This document shows positions 1 to 11,935 of a stretch of DNA of 64,000 nucleotides, piece by piece (the first letter of the stretch is position 1; each line of letters begins with the position of its first letter). A model generated the notes under the pieces. That model had not been told where the DNA came from. It saw nothing but the letters and a program-made list of their open reading frames with translations, and ran no database searches. The stretch spans positions 62,001-126,000 of the forward strand of contig JAULBX010025607.1 in the NCBI GenBank assembly GCA_032358255.1, in the 5' to 3' direction. Made by a program: the position numbers and the translations under genes. Source of the stretch: Heterotrichella gracilis. Its lineage: Eukaryota > Sar > Xanthophyceae > Tribonematales > Xanthonemataceae.

Positions 1-155
1 GGCTTTGCATCACGCGTAGACTGGGAGGGCTGTCGGGGAACGCTGTTGCTTTAATATCCAACAAGCGCACACATTGGGGCCTTCGTGCATGTAAAAGCCT
101 CGGCATCCAAGCAGTTTGATTCAATGTTGCCTGACCGCTGGCATGTGTCCCACAG

Positions 156-296
156 GAGAAGGACCAGGCCAAGCGGGAAGGCGTGCAGAAGGTGCTTGGC
201 TTGACGGACCAAGAAGCTGCTAGCTTGAAGGAGATTGTAGAATCAGGGACTCTGAACTTCTTGCAAGAAGCTGAGGCTGAAGAGGCGCTGTTTTAA
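156..296 (+). CDS. TIC110: C-terminal exon of probable TIC110 (chloroplast inner-envelope translocon), partial
   Basis: Last exon of a gene that begins outside the window. An acceptor (ending CACAG at 155) opens a 46-codon frame that stops at 294-296 (TAA). The peptide starts EKDQAKREGVQKVLGL and ends with an acidic stretch and ALF. A helical repeat of the form 'VLGLTDQEAASLKEIVESG' followed by an acidic tail ending in an aromatic residue resembles, from memory, the C-terminus of TIC110. That protein is the stromal scaffold of the inner-envelope import machinery, binding transit peptides and chaperones. Only 46 residues are visible, so the name rests on one short similarity. A different helical-repeat protein is possible. 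The gene runs toward the following minus-strand gene (convergent). Confidence 0.45.
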   Translation, partial: EKDQAKREGVQKVLGLTDQEAASLKEIVESGTLNFLQEAEAEEALF

Positions 297-1768
297 GGAT
301 CCTAGGCATGAGCAATATGGGGGGAGCAGTCGACTGCTGATGATGGCCTTGCCTTGATTTTTCAGGGCAGCTGTCTAGACCATCTGGCATCCAACTGTCG
401 TGGAGATCTATCTAGACAACGCAAAATTGTTGGCTCATTTGGAAGGGCATGCCATCAACTGTTGACTGTGCTGCAGTTTGATGTGAAATGTTTTGTGGAG
501 CCATGCAGGGAGCATACAGGCTGGTTTTGTTCTCATCATTTGAACAGTGTGGCACAGGCCTGCGCACTGCACACACCATGCTGCAGTGTGCTGCTGGGGT
601 TCTTGTGCATTGCACAGCATCATGGTTATACCTGCATCTTATCGACAACTTTTGGGGCCCACGTTATAAAGGTTGTCTATCATAGCTATAATCTACGCGT
701 TCACAGTCTGACCTCAGTAAAGGAAAAGTTGCTGTACTAGAGTAGCTGCTATGGTAGGTAATACCTCAATAGTATGTAAGCCAATGCCCTCTCATTGATT
801 ACGTTGAGTACTCAATCATTGTTTACAGCGCATCATCAGTGATCACCTAGGTGCTGGGTGCACTGCATAATGCTCGCAGCGTCATACCAATGGTATGCCC
901 AGCACTCAGTCTGTACAATGTAAAATCATGGCTGCAGCCAATAAGAAGAGATGAAGGGGACGCACAAATATAATCACTACATGTCTTTAATGACATATAA
1001 TATGGTCACCGGAGAGTCTAGACTCATGCTGCATGCATCTTTCAGGGGGTGGTGCCAACCAGTGACTTTACACCGTGGCACATCTGTCACATAGCACTGT
1101 GGCACTCCCCCAGGGGCACTGCACTGCCAGCAGGCTGCACTGCTTAGTTCCCTGACTTTGGGTGGATCCTAGCCATGGCAACTTGAAATGGATTTGGAAG
1201 CTGGCAGCTGATGCCTGCTGCGGCCTTCATGCTCCCTGAACCGGCAACCCCATGGAGCTGCGCAAATTCATGACGAAAGATCAGCCTGATCAGCTCGGAG
1301 CCCAGGGCCTGCCAAGCGACAGCACAAATTGTTAATTTCAAGTCTGGCAAGAGCAAAGACAAGCTGCAGCATCAGGACCTGCCCCAAGCTAGCTTCATTG
1401 GGAAGCATCATGGTACGATATCTAGCAACAACTTCATCTGCAAACTTCCGTACCTTGCCAGCAATACCAAGTCAGGGATGCAATCCTATTGCCATGTTCT
1501 GAGGATACGAGAGCCCTCTTAGGCACTGCCATTCAGTCTGCACACACAGCGGCATTTTGGTAGCCAGACAAAGAGAGTCAACATCATGTCCTGCCACCTG
1601 TCATGTGGCACACACCTCAGAATGATGCCATCCAGACACAACTCGCAATGTTGCATAGCAAAATGGACAATGCATTAATTGAAGATAATCAATAAACCCT
1701 CCCTTACCCATCTGTATATGTCTCCAGTCCATAGCCATACTAATAATGTCATCTGCCTGCAAAAACAT
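297..1768. other. Convergent intergenic region
   Basis: About 1.5 kb between two 3' ends, AT-richer than the flanking exons. The longest open frame (354-740 +, 128 codons) has cysteine-rich, non-repeating composition and no supported splice context, so I do not call it. I see no RNA gene or mobile element. Confidence 0.5.
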
Positions 1769-4700
1769 CTACCCTAGTGGTGCAGCTGACACTGCCTGCG
1801 TCCATTCATTATCATCGATGACATTGTAGTTTCTAATTTTTGCCTTGGGCTTTCCTGTATCTTTGGAACGCGACTTTCGAAGGGCCTGTTCCCTCTGCAA
1901 TAAAACCAAACTATCATGAATATCAGCCCTTTCTACCCTTGCGCTGCCAAGCAGGGTGAAGTAGGGCATTGGCAGGGCCTCATCTGCATGCCAACAAAAC
2001 CAAAATCAAATCCTTGTTGCATGCTGCAAGCATTTACCTGCAATTCACGTTGGCTGGATACTTGCGTCATCGTGCGATTTATATGGTGTGCCTTCCCGTT
2101 CACGAGGAGTTTTTCTGGTGTCCGGTCTGAAGTTTTGGGACTGAGCTCTGCAGGTTGATGTGATATGCCAGTTGGTCCGACATCATCATCGTTCAACTTT
2201 GTGTCATCCAACTGTGCGTCACCTGCAAAGGTTTTATAAAAAACAATCACCACATCACTCTCATAACCAAAATTTAACCAGTACAAAGTGGAACCGGGTG
2301 AAACAAAAGTGAGCTTTCCTGTAGGTAGCATTAAGTGCATTAAACTACTTCTACCTTTGTGTAATTTAATCTGACTTACTCCACAATATTGCAGATGACA
2401 CTACTGCAGGGTTCAACAACTTGAAAAATGGACTTTATGCTTGGCATTAAAAGTCGCCTGCGCTGCATTTTTGTTTACCTCCATGAAATTCACTGACTAT
2501 TGGTGTAGTGCTGTATGTACCCTCCGTCAACAATGGCGCAACGTCCAGTTGTTGGTTGCCAGTGAACTTACTCTCCATCAAGCAGCTTCCATCACATGGG
2601 CGGCACTGGCCATTGGAAATCTTGCCGGCTGGCAATAATGCTGGCTGCACACCAACCTGTATCAGCATGTACTCCATTATTTCAGTAACCCTGTCAAGGG
2701 GTGGGCATGTCCAACACTTCAGATGGAAATCAGCCGCCAGGCCGTGGGTTACCTGCTTGTTCTCAATGCCATCAAAGTGAACGGGGACCATGCCTTCGGG
2801 TGCATACATCTGGCCATTGCTGCCTACGGATATGACCTGTGTTGAAGGCCATGTCAGATGCTGTGGGTGGATGAATGTTGATATCAACAAGCTTTTTGTC
2901 AGAATTTATTTTGCCATGTGCTTTCAAAGCAAGTGCGTGATTGCACCTGGTACACGCGGTGGCACTAGTTGGCTATATTGCAACCAATGGCCTTGCTGAG
3001 AGATTGTTGCATCATGCCCTTCTTTCCAATTCCAACACGAACGGCTTAATTGAAAACACACCTGCATCATGGTGGATCCTTCCCTCAGCGCTTTGAGTGC
3101 TTTGTCACGCTGAGCTCTGAGACCATTACTCATGTCCATGAGTTTCTCATTCTGCGCCTTAACAAGTGCAATTTTACCATCGCTGATTGCATTTGCCCTG
3201 CATTCAATGCAGCTGTCAATTGTTTTCAGCAAATTCAAAGCTCAGCACTGTGCTGTATCGACCAATACGCGTCAGCTTGCCTTCTCCTGCCAGGTGCATG
3301 CAGGCTGCACTTCAACGCCTACCTTTGCACAGCGGCCATCAGTTGCTGTTGGCTATCTTGTTCAACAGCTTCCATCTCCTTGCGCATGGCTGCAACCACT
3401 TCTTTTAACTGCCCATTTTCATCCTTCAATGCTTTGATGTCGGCCTGCAGACCATAATGGTAGGCTTTGCACGTTTGCATGCACTCGACCCACGAGGGGG
3501 TAAAGTTTGTTTTTTAAATCAAGCGAGCAAGGTCACTGTGCACCGTTTACGCATTAGAACTGACACGGGAGTGAATAGTAATATTGCTGAGTACGGAGCT
3601 AGCAAACACACCTGGAAGTGCTTGACGTCGTAGATGCCCTCTTGCTCAGGGAAAGGGTCCATTACTTCCCTGCATGCAACATGATAGGTTGTAAGGGTAC
3701 CGCTGCACTACCGCGAGCAAACCACCTGGAATAATAGGTAAATTGCATATGCAATTATACCCAATGTGCAACGCAATGTGCAACACAATGCCAGTAGGGA
3801 GTTGCAGCATATGGCCTAAGTCATGCCATGCCATGCCATGCCATGAACCATTGTTAAGTTTAGGGTTTAGTCTACAACTGGCAGCTGCCTCTGACAAGAC
3901 CTATGGAAAGGTCTCATGCAGACAGTCCTGTCAAAAGTAAGAAGTACTGTGCAAATGGCCGGGATTTATCACCATAACGTACCAATCTGATTGTTGCTCA
4001 ATGGGGTTTTTATCACCATGGTTGACAGCACCAAGCAATAATGGTGTCAGTCTGCCTGGGCTTGGTGGCAGGGATGGCAGTGTTCTGAATTGAGGTAAGG
4101 CATCACGGCTTGAAACCTGTGCAAAAGCGCTTATATTCAAGACAAATGCAGCACATGGGAGCGTCCTCGCACATTATTGGGACTGGCAGGAGTTTACCTG
4201 CATACCCAGCTGCTTTAAACCAGTGACCAGTTGCATCTGAAGTGTGGCAATGTTTAGGTTCAGCTGCTCAATAGTTGCTTCCGCATGTCTGCAATCCTTT
4301 TCCAGGTCCAAAACCTGTTGCAGGGCACGCTGCTTCTCCAAGGATTGCTTTTCAAGCTGCTTTCCTAAGCTGTCAATCATATCTGCGTCGATGGCGTGCT
4401 GATCCAGAAGTGTTTTCATACATGCATTGTGTTCCTGTTTTAACAATGCTGTGGCAGACTGAAAATCAGCCTCCAACTTTGCAGCATGTTCATGCAGCCG
4501 TGTTTCCAAATTGAGGTATTGCTGGTCTGCTGCTGCTATCCTGGCCTGTCACATGCACATGCGCAGCTGTTAGCACAGAGGGAAATGACCCATCATGCAC
4601 ATGCAGGTAATGAAATTGGCAATTGGAATGGAATCACAGGCCACGGCATGTTCAACTTGCCAACAGCGCCAAAAGCACAGTAAGTTTGAACACGCAGTAA

Positions 4701-7080
4701 CTCAATTATATTGGCAACCTCGTTGAATTTGCTGAAAGTACAAGTGTGACACGTGAGGCTTGTTGCTCAGTACCTGTGCACCCTTCACATCGTCAAACTC
4801 TTGTTCCAACATTTGTTGACATTCTTTCAATTGCGCCTTAAGCACTTCATTCTCCTCTGCTTTGTTCAACGCTTCCTTGTGAAGGCTTGTCACCTCCATT
4901 TCATGTTTCCTGCACGCATCAAATGTGCATTATGCCCGCCACCGCACATCTGGTGAGGTGACAGACCAGCAACATCTGGAAACCGCACCTCTCTAGCATG
5001 CCCAGCTGGTGCCGCAGGTCCCTTTCTTTTTGTTCACTGTCAGCTTTGATACGGTCCACAGACTGTTCATACTTGCAATTCTCCTGCTGCATTTTGTGCA
5101 AAGCATGGCGCAGCTTGTTGGCAAGCTCTTGTTTTGCTCCTGTGGCCCAGCATGCAAAGTTGTACATAGCCAACAAACATAATAATTGGTCAGCAGGACC
5201 TCCCAAACGTTACACAGCATACGTAAAGAAAGCTTCTAACATGCAATGACACGGAAACATGCCCCCTTCAAATCACCTTCACACTCATGCAGCTGATTTT
5301 GCATGGCTGATAAGAATGCATCAAATTCGAGTTGCTGCTCATCTACTACAGACTTCATTCTTTGCTGCTGGGATTCAAGCAAAGCTTGGAGGTTGTTAAT
5401 TTTGCTTTGAAGATCGTTCACTGTTGCAGCATGCGCCTGTTGCATATCCTGCATGAAGGCGGGGAAATGTACTGAATAGATGACCAGGACCATCAAGCGC
5501 GCTGCCATTTCATGAATGGAATGAGCAGTGTCAAGACAAACCTGCCATGCGCGGAGCGCACAAGGCCGACTGCATTTTGGCTATGCAGAGAATGCATGTG
5601 ACGAAGTGCACGCTATGCTTTGCCAAATCTGCTCAACCTGCTGGGTTCTCCTCAGCGATTCCATGTCATTCGTCAGGCATTCAATATCCTTGTCCTTCAT
5701 GTCTAGGTCCTTCTTGGCTTGTGATTGCAACAGTAGGATCTGTCGCTCAAGCACCTGTATCTCATCAAGGGCAGCCTGTCACAGCGAGAAGCAATCAGTG
5801 AAAAATGAGAAAAGTGAACAGCATGTCCCCGGTGCATGATCAGGTCGCCGAATCCATACATTCACGGCTTCAGCGTGCTCTCGTTCGCGCAAATAAGCTG
5901 TTTGAGCTTCAGCCTCTCGTTCATGCGCAATCTGCATGTGCAGCGCCGCCGCTTGTTCCGCCGCAGCCACCTTCAACTTGTAGTCCATCTAGACAATATT
6001 TAATACCTTTGTTCAGCAGCCTTGACAATCATGCAAGTTGGAAACATATAAAGAGTGAAGTCCACATACCTCAAATTGCAGCATTCTGTCCTCCAGATCT
6101 TTGGTTAGCAATCTTTTCTGGCGGCCCAGCCCACTCTGAGTTGAAGTGAGCTCTGCTCTTGTCGAATCCAGTTCACGCTGTACATATGGGGAACCGTGGC
6201 ATGAAACATCGGCGTGCAAATTGGGTGGTGGAGGTTGTTGGTCACAGCCAGCTGGCCAAAAAGTAGGACAATAGTATGTAGGAATGCACTTGCAAGCGGA
6301 CACCTAGCACAAGGAGTACCTGCAGTGCGTTCCTCTGGCGTTCAAACTCCTCGCGTTGCCTGATCAACCCCTCTTGCTTTGCTCTTTGTGTCTGTTCCAC
6401 ACGCGCTGTCAGCGTTTGCTGCATTTTGTGTGAGTACTCGTCAAGGTCTTGTCTCTTTGCCTTCTCTGCTTCCAACTCTGCATGAGCGCCAGCAATCCTG
6501 AGGGTCGCTAGCAATATTACCAGGAGAGAGGGTGTGTCAGAACTGGATTACAAGTGTGTACCTGTATTGACCTGGCCGAGGTCAGCTTGCAGTTTCTTGA
6601 GCAGTTCATCCTTGTCCATACATGCCTTGGTAGCCAAGGCTAGCTCCATCTGAAGGCGCTCCACTTGGTCACTGCATAACTTGGTCTCCTCCAGAAGGTT
6701 GTCATGCTGCAGCCACACAACACCCACCTTCATACCCAGCACTACGCTGATATTTAGCAACGTTATAAAGAGCATGGGAAGGGTGTTGGCGTTGTTCACT
6801 ACACCTGCCTTTCTTTCAAGTTCTGACAAGGCTGTGCGCGCGGAGCATAGCTGCAACCAGGAAGGAGGTTGTGGGTCAACGCAATAGTAAGGATGTTTGT
6901 TACAAATTTTCAAAGCCAGCAACAAGACAGCAAGCCAAGCTTTCACCCCAGGCGTGTGGAAGCTGTAGAGAGGACACCCCCCTCAAGAGTGAGCATGCAT
7001 ACCTCAGAGGCAATGGATTGGAAACTCTCCTGCCTCAAACGGATAACCTCCAGCTCCTTTGCAGCGAGCACGTCATCCAT
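1769..7080 (-). CDS. Long coiled-coil protein, possibly CCDC57-like (914 aa, 18 exons)
   Basis: Exons in transcript order: 7080-7003, 6850-6803, 6706-6562, 6477-6320, 6177-6070, 5988-5860, 5775-5638, 5448-5277, 5139-4989, 4909-4774, 4545-4198, 4116-3983, 3669-3612, 3444-3323, 3212-3062, 2836-2479, 2222-2038, 1894-1769. All splices keep frame; the end of exon 2 is the weakest (an alternative GT lies 2 nt away). It starts MDDVLAAKELEVIRL. Roughly residues 1-540 are almost continuous heptad coiled coil. A Pro-rich break (PSLPPSPGR) and a DPFPEQEGIYDVKHF segment follow, then more coiled coil. The C-terminal region is non-coiled, Cys-containing and acidic, and ends NEWTQAVSAAPLG. The N-terminal half and overall length recall CCDC57, a centriole/microtubule protein. 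That match is from memory and weak; filament or Golgi tether proteins are alternatives. The start codon is followed immediately by helical sequence and has no upstream rival. Confidence 0.75.
3825..3849. repeat. (CATGC)n microsatellite in an intron
   Basis: About five tandem copies of the pentamer ATGCC/CATGC lie in the intron between exons 12 and 13 of the coiled-coil gene. Ordinary simple repeat. Confidence 0.8.
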
Positions 7081-7852
7081 AACAACAGGGAGTGGCTCCA
7101 CAAGGAGCTCACTTCAGGACTTCAAGCACAGGTGTCCAGATGCCATTCTCATACATGCCGTCTCAAGTTGAAACCTTGCTGTCAGGCCAGTGAATGGAAG
7201 CAGCTGTTGATGATCGAGCAGCAAAGATCGGTGCAAAGGAGGTTGGGTTTCTGTTGTACGAGACTGGCAACAAGTGCAAGTCCTCAAGATGTGCCCAAGT
7301 CGTAATGCCACAGACTTTTAATAAACTTCAAAAATAAATTGATTTCATTTTAATTAATACGTTTGAAATAGTCAAAGATGGTTGACCAATTTGACAGCCG
7401 CGAGACGCATAAAAGCAGAGACAACGCCCTATTGCTCCTATTCCACGCCTGATGAGCAAGCTTTCCTATTGACGTCAGATACCCACTCCTTACGGTGCCT
7501 TTTACCATCGTTTGACTGACCTCCGGAAGCACAACAGCCCAAAACAGACAGCTCGTACGCAGCGTAACTTCCTGGTACGTTTTATCAGGTTGCCCTTGTC
7601 CTTGTCCTACAAAACTTTTGCACAGCTGGTGGTAGGTAGAAGCTGCTTGATGTGCCTGTGCTGCTGTGCTGCCTCACCCATGCCACCCCTTCCACTCCCA
7701 GATGGACAACACACAGAGCCAACCGTCCTGCACGCTGCTCATGCCTTGTGTCTGTTATTTAGAACCCGTCTTGCTTGGGTTTTCAAAGGGACAGATAGCA
7801 GGCCACTGTGTTCGTGTCCGTCTTGAGGTGCAACCTCTGCCTCGCAGACACC
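7081..7852. promoter_or_regulatory. Shared upstream region of a divergent gene pair
   Basis: 772 bp between the start of the minus-strand coiled-coil gene (7080) and the start of the plus-strand SAP-SPIRAL1 gene (7853). An AT-rich core lies at about 7315-7375 (TTTAATAAACTTC, TTTTAATTAATACG). I see no certain TATA box. Both promoters must lie here or in 5' UTR exons. Confidence 0.5.
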
Positions 7853-8636
7853 ATGCCTCTCACCGAGCTCCAAGTCAATGACCTGCTGAAGCCCATGCTG
7901 CTCAAGGACCTCCGTACCCAGTGTAGGGCACGCGGCATCAACCCAGCAGGCAGCAAGGATGCGCTGGTGGACAGGCTCAAGGAGAATATCCTTGACACAC
8001 AGGACATGTAAGCAACGGCTGTTGTGCACCTGAAAGCATGCACTACTGCCCCCGCCGTGTTTTACTTTACCTTGCCGCCTGCCACCACAGGTCTCTGAGG
8101 GAAGTGGATACAGACACGCACGAGACCAGCGCTCTCTCTCAGACGCAGACAAGCAACAACTACGTGAGGCCAGAGGGACAGAATGTGGGCAACTTCCTCA
8201 CTGACCGTCCCTCATCAAGGGTGCTGGCACCCCCTGGTGGGGGCTCCAACGTGTTCTTTGGAGAAGACGAGGCCCAAGTCTACGAAGTGGTGAGTTTTTT
8301 TAACGTGCTATGCAGACTTTGGAAACTTTAATTGCACTTGGGCAACTCTTGACACCGTCTGGGTTCTGCCTGCAGCCTGTCCAGACCAGTCTGGCGCCAG
8401 GGAAGGGCACCGAGATGAGCAACGCCATGAGCATCACCGCCACAAGCAACAACTATCACCGTAAGTCCATGCTGCCCTCTGTTCCTGGTATTAAGTACCT
8501 GGGTTTCTGTGTACCTGAACCCAACATGCTTGATGCAGGCCCTTCTGGACAGAACGTTGGCAACTTCCTCACAGACCGCAGCTCCTCAAGGGTCCTTGCA
8601 CCACCCGGTGGTGCTTCAAACTTCACTTTCGGGTGA
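7853..8636 (+). CDS. SAP-domain protein with two SPIRAL1-type microtubule motifs (178 aa)
   Basis: Exons 7853-8007, 8091-8289, 8376-8460, 8539-8636; all junctions keep frame. Residues about 13-47 form a SAP helix-extension-helix (LLLKDLRTQCRARGINPAGS, then a KDALVDRLKEN helix), a module that binds AT-rich DNA. Residues about 73-109 and 141-178 are two copies of the SPIRAL1-like core, NNY..R..GQNVGNFLTDR followed by (P/S)SSRVLAPPGG(G/A)SN and FG. In land plants SPIRAL1 proteins are about 110-residue microtubule plus-end and lattice binders with related motifs at both ends. Animal Jupiter/HN1 proteins share SSRVLRPPGG. A role linking chromatin or DNA to microtubules is inference. The start ATG (ACACCATGC) is the first one before the SAP domain. 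Its 3' end lies 148 bp from the end of the kinase gene. Confidence 0.85.
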
Positions 8637-8784
8637 ATTTGTTGTGACACGAGCCTATCAGCGCTTCAGCAGCAATGGTGAGGATCAACTTATGCTACAG
8701 CGGCATGAAGAATGCTGCACCTCACCAATAGACAACAGCATATTTACAACCTTGATTTTGTATAACAGCTATGTAGCGTAGGTT

Positions 8785-11700
8785 TCAGTACTTTGCTGAC
8801 AATACACGTAATGTGTGCACCAATTCTGCGGCAGTAGGTCGTTGTTCTGGGTTCACTGCCCAGCACTGGGTGAGGAGGTTTGCTATGGGTGTTGGCAGGT
8901 CTTCTGGCAGTGGAAGTGTTTGGTGCCACAACCCAACAGCAGTGGCTATCATTAGTGGTTGTGCCAATTCTTGCCAAGGAATTTCTGCTGTAATGCTTTC
9001 CCACAACACTATGCCAAATGCATACACGTCAGAGGCTGCGCTGTGTGATGCACCATCAAATAGCTCCGGTGCCATATAAGCCGCTGTACCGACCCCTTTG
9101 TTGTGGCAGTTCATTCCCCAATCGGCAAGCTTTGCCCTGCCCCCCGCAAACAGCAGAATGTTTTGGGTCTTCACGTCACAATGCACCACGGGTGGACTTT
9201 GGCTGTGGCTGAAAGCAAGTGCACAGGCCACATCAAAGGCTAGTTGTAGCGCAGTACCTGCATCAAAGCAAATACCATATAAGCAACACAGCAGTAAAGT
9301 CCAACAGGCACAGCAAGTCCTCACAAAACGACAACAGGGCTGCTCACCAAGTCTTGGTCTCAGATTACTAGCGTGAAGCGCGCTCCACAGTGACCCATAC
9401 TCTGCAAGCTCTTCAATGATGCACATGGCTGGTTGCTGCAAACAAACGGCCATTGCTTCCACAATTTTTTTGTGCTTTAGACTTGCAAGCCGCCTGGATT
9501 CCCTGCGGTCAGTGCACACCATGTTCGTTATCATTATCGGATCAGGTGATGAACAAATCAACAAAAATAGGATTGAACATAACAAGATGATGGAACCAGG
9601 CAACATCTACCTTGCAAGCTTAATAACGCCTTCCGAGTTCTGGTGGATAAGAAGTTTGACTGCCACTTTCTGCCCTTTCCACAGCCCTTCATACACGTCA
9701 CTTGTTGCGCCATGTCCCAGTTGTGCGATGAGTACAAAATCACCTGGGGTGGCAGCTTCCAAACCAAAGGGTGGTTGACTGTCACAAGCACCCTCATCTA
9801 CTGGGATGGAGGCTTTCCCTGTGTCTGCTGACAGAGGTAGTAGGGCTTTTGCCTCCTGGCCAAACCTTGACAACTTCCGGCTGCGATTGCTTTTACCCCA
9901 GGAGTTGAATGATCTGCGTGGCATGTTCCATTCCTGGAAGTCCCCACAGTCTGCACTTGTGCCTAGGCCAACCTTACTGTCTCCGTCATTTGAATCACTA
10001 GTAGGTGCATCGGAGGACAGGTAATGACAGGCTGTGGGCGTGTCGCTGACGGCAGTACTGAGATAGTAGTCACTCTCAACTGAGCTGTTCTTATGGACCT
10101 GCAGCAGCACACGGTCAAATTGAAGACTGAAATTTCAGCCTCAAAATCTGAAACATTAGCGGTGCCTAAGGAACTGCACCGTGCTCAGTGAAACATAGCT
10201 GCTATATGATTGGTGATTGGCAGTCATCCACCCACTGCAACTTCAAGCAGCTATTAGGCACATGCAGAGACGCATAAGACGTATGTCGGCCAATGCCAAG
10301 CCTAATAATGCCGTACTTACCGTAATGGAGAGTGGGCCATTCCTTCCCAAGTGGCATTGCAAAACAGCAGGCATTTCTGCTGTGTTTGGTGACGCGACTG
10401 CTGTAATTGGGTGCGCTTGCAGCTTGTGCTGTGCTTCACAGGACACGGCCTGGGCATCCTGAGGCCTCGTGCAATGCTCCTTACGACCATGGACATAGTC
10501 TGCAAGATCTCCCATGCTTGCAAACTGCCAACCGTCTCCTGCCGTGAAGCACATAAATATATAATGAAACCCTTTGGTGACATCTGCAACTTTTAAACCC
10601 TCAACCCAATGGACAGCACAATCTTGCATCATTGTGGAGTACAAATGGCGGTCATGAGCATGTGTGGATGAATTCCAGGTCACATTCCAGGATGAGTCAG
10701 CATCACCTACCATAGGTGGCATGTGACACAATATCTCTATAGAAAGATTTATCCAAGAAACAGCGCTACCATAATATGCAATTCTGGTACCAATTGTTTG
10801 CATAAATATCCATGATCCACCACGCATGTCAGCTGCGTCAGGCAAGCTCGTTGAGGCACTGAGGCGTACACTGGCAAAACCCTGAGGGGACTGCCTCACC
10901 AGCCATTGAGGCCCCCTCTGTACTGCCTTACCTTCGTCAGCATGTTCTGGGTCCAGCGCAACAATGACGCCGGTGCCTGATAGGCAATCATGTGCAGTAT
11001 CCCACCCGTGAGCCCGCAGGTCATCCTGTTCCATTTGCTGCCACATGGGGTCATGGCCTGTGTGGTACACCATCAGCTGGTTAACATGATGTCACCGGTG
11101 TGCCGGCGTCACTATGCATGCAATGCCAGTTGATGTCCAAGACTCTGCATTGACTTGCCCCACAGCATATGCATGCATCTTGCAACACCTGGCAGAGCCT
11201 ATGAAAGTGCAAAACTTAATGCTGTGGGTAGCTATGAGCCTCTCCAGTCATGCAGCTGCTGGGAGAATCAGCATGCACTGCGCAATGCCATGTACATGCA
11301 AAACAGTACCCACCTTGTACTCCTTTGAACCCTTGGCTGAAAGCAAACTGCCCCCAATGGTCTCCATGTGCATCCAGTGGCACAATGTCCGATGCTCCCT
11401 GTTTTGCAAAGTGTGTTGCAGGACACGCCATGGAGCGTGCGGCCGTGCCCTCTTGCTGCGCTCGAGAAGCCTCGTTTGTGCTGTTTGTGTACGCAGGTAT
11501 CCTGTAGTCCGTGCTGGTGGTTGACTCCCTGTCCAATGATGCACCAGCACCAGCAGCCCTGGATGCTGCTCCTCGCTCTATGTCGCGGGGCATTTCATGG
11601 CTGTCGCTGTCAACACTGCGGCTGAAACACCTCTGAATAATCCTGGATATGGCGAGGCTGACTGCCACAAGGAGAAGCACCACCAGGAGTACTATGGCCG

Positions 11701-11935
11701 CAATGAGCACATAGCTAAGGGATTTGCTGAACAGCAAGACAATATTGATGGCATGCTTGGTGCCCATTTGCAGAGCGCCTTGTACCATTGTAGCTGCGCT
11801 GGGGTACTGCGCATCACCGGTCAAAGTGCCATCCTGCAGATGCCAATCGCTGCTGCTTGCTCGGCTTGGAAATGTCCATTCGTCCATGCCCTCCATGCCT
11901 TCCATGGCTGGCCCAGGTGCTGTGGATATGGCCAT
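8785..11935 (-). CDS. Membrane-anchored TKL-type non-RD protein kinase (824 aa)
   Basis: Exons 11935-11314, 11057-10321, 10098-9611, 9502-9348, 9257-8785, all in frame. Domains: a short N-terminal segment; one strong membrane span at about residues 75-97 (YVLIAAIVLLVVLLLVAVSL) followed by basic residues; about 450 residues with no family I recognise, containing several Asn-X-Ser/Thr sites; a Ser-rich linker; and a C-terminal kinase from about residue 570. Kinase motifs seen: glycine loop LGHGATSDVYEG, VAVK, an ARE helix-C glutamate, catalytic HCDVKTQN, DWG in the DFG position, and APE. The Cys before the catalytic Asp makes it a non-RD kinase. The start is the first in-frame ATG (AACATGG) after an upstream stop; an additional 5' exon with an extracellular domain cannot be excluded. 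Likely a plasma-membrane signalling kinase. Confidence 0.8.

Noticed and set aside
354-740. 128-codon plus-strand open frame
   Set aside because: Erratic Cys/His-rich composition, no splice context, and in the 3' intergenic region. Likely random.
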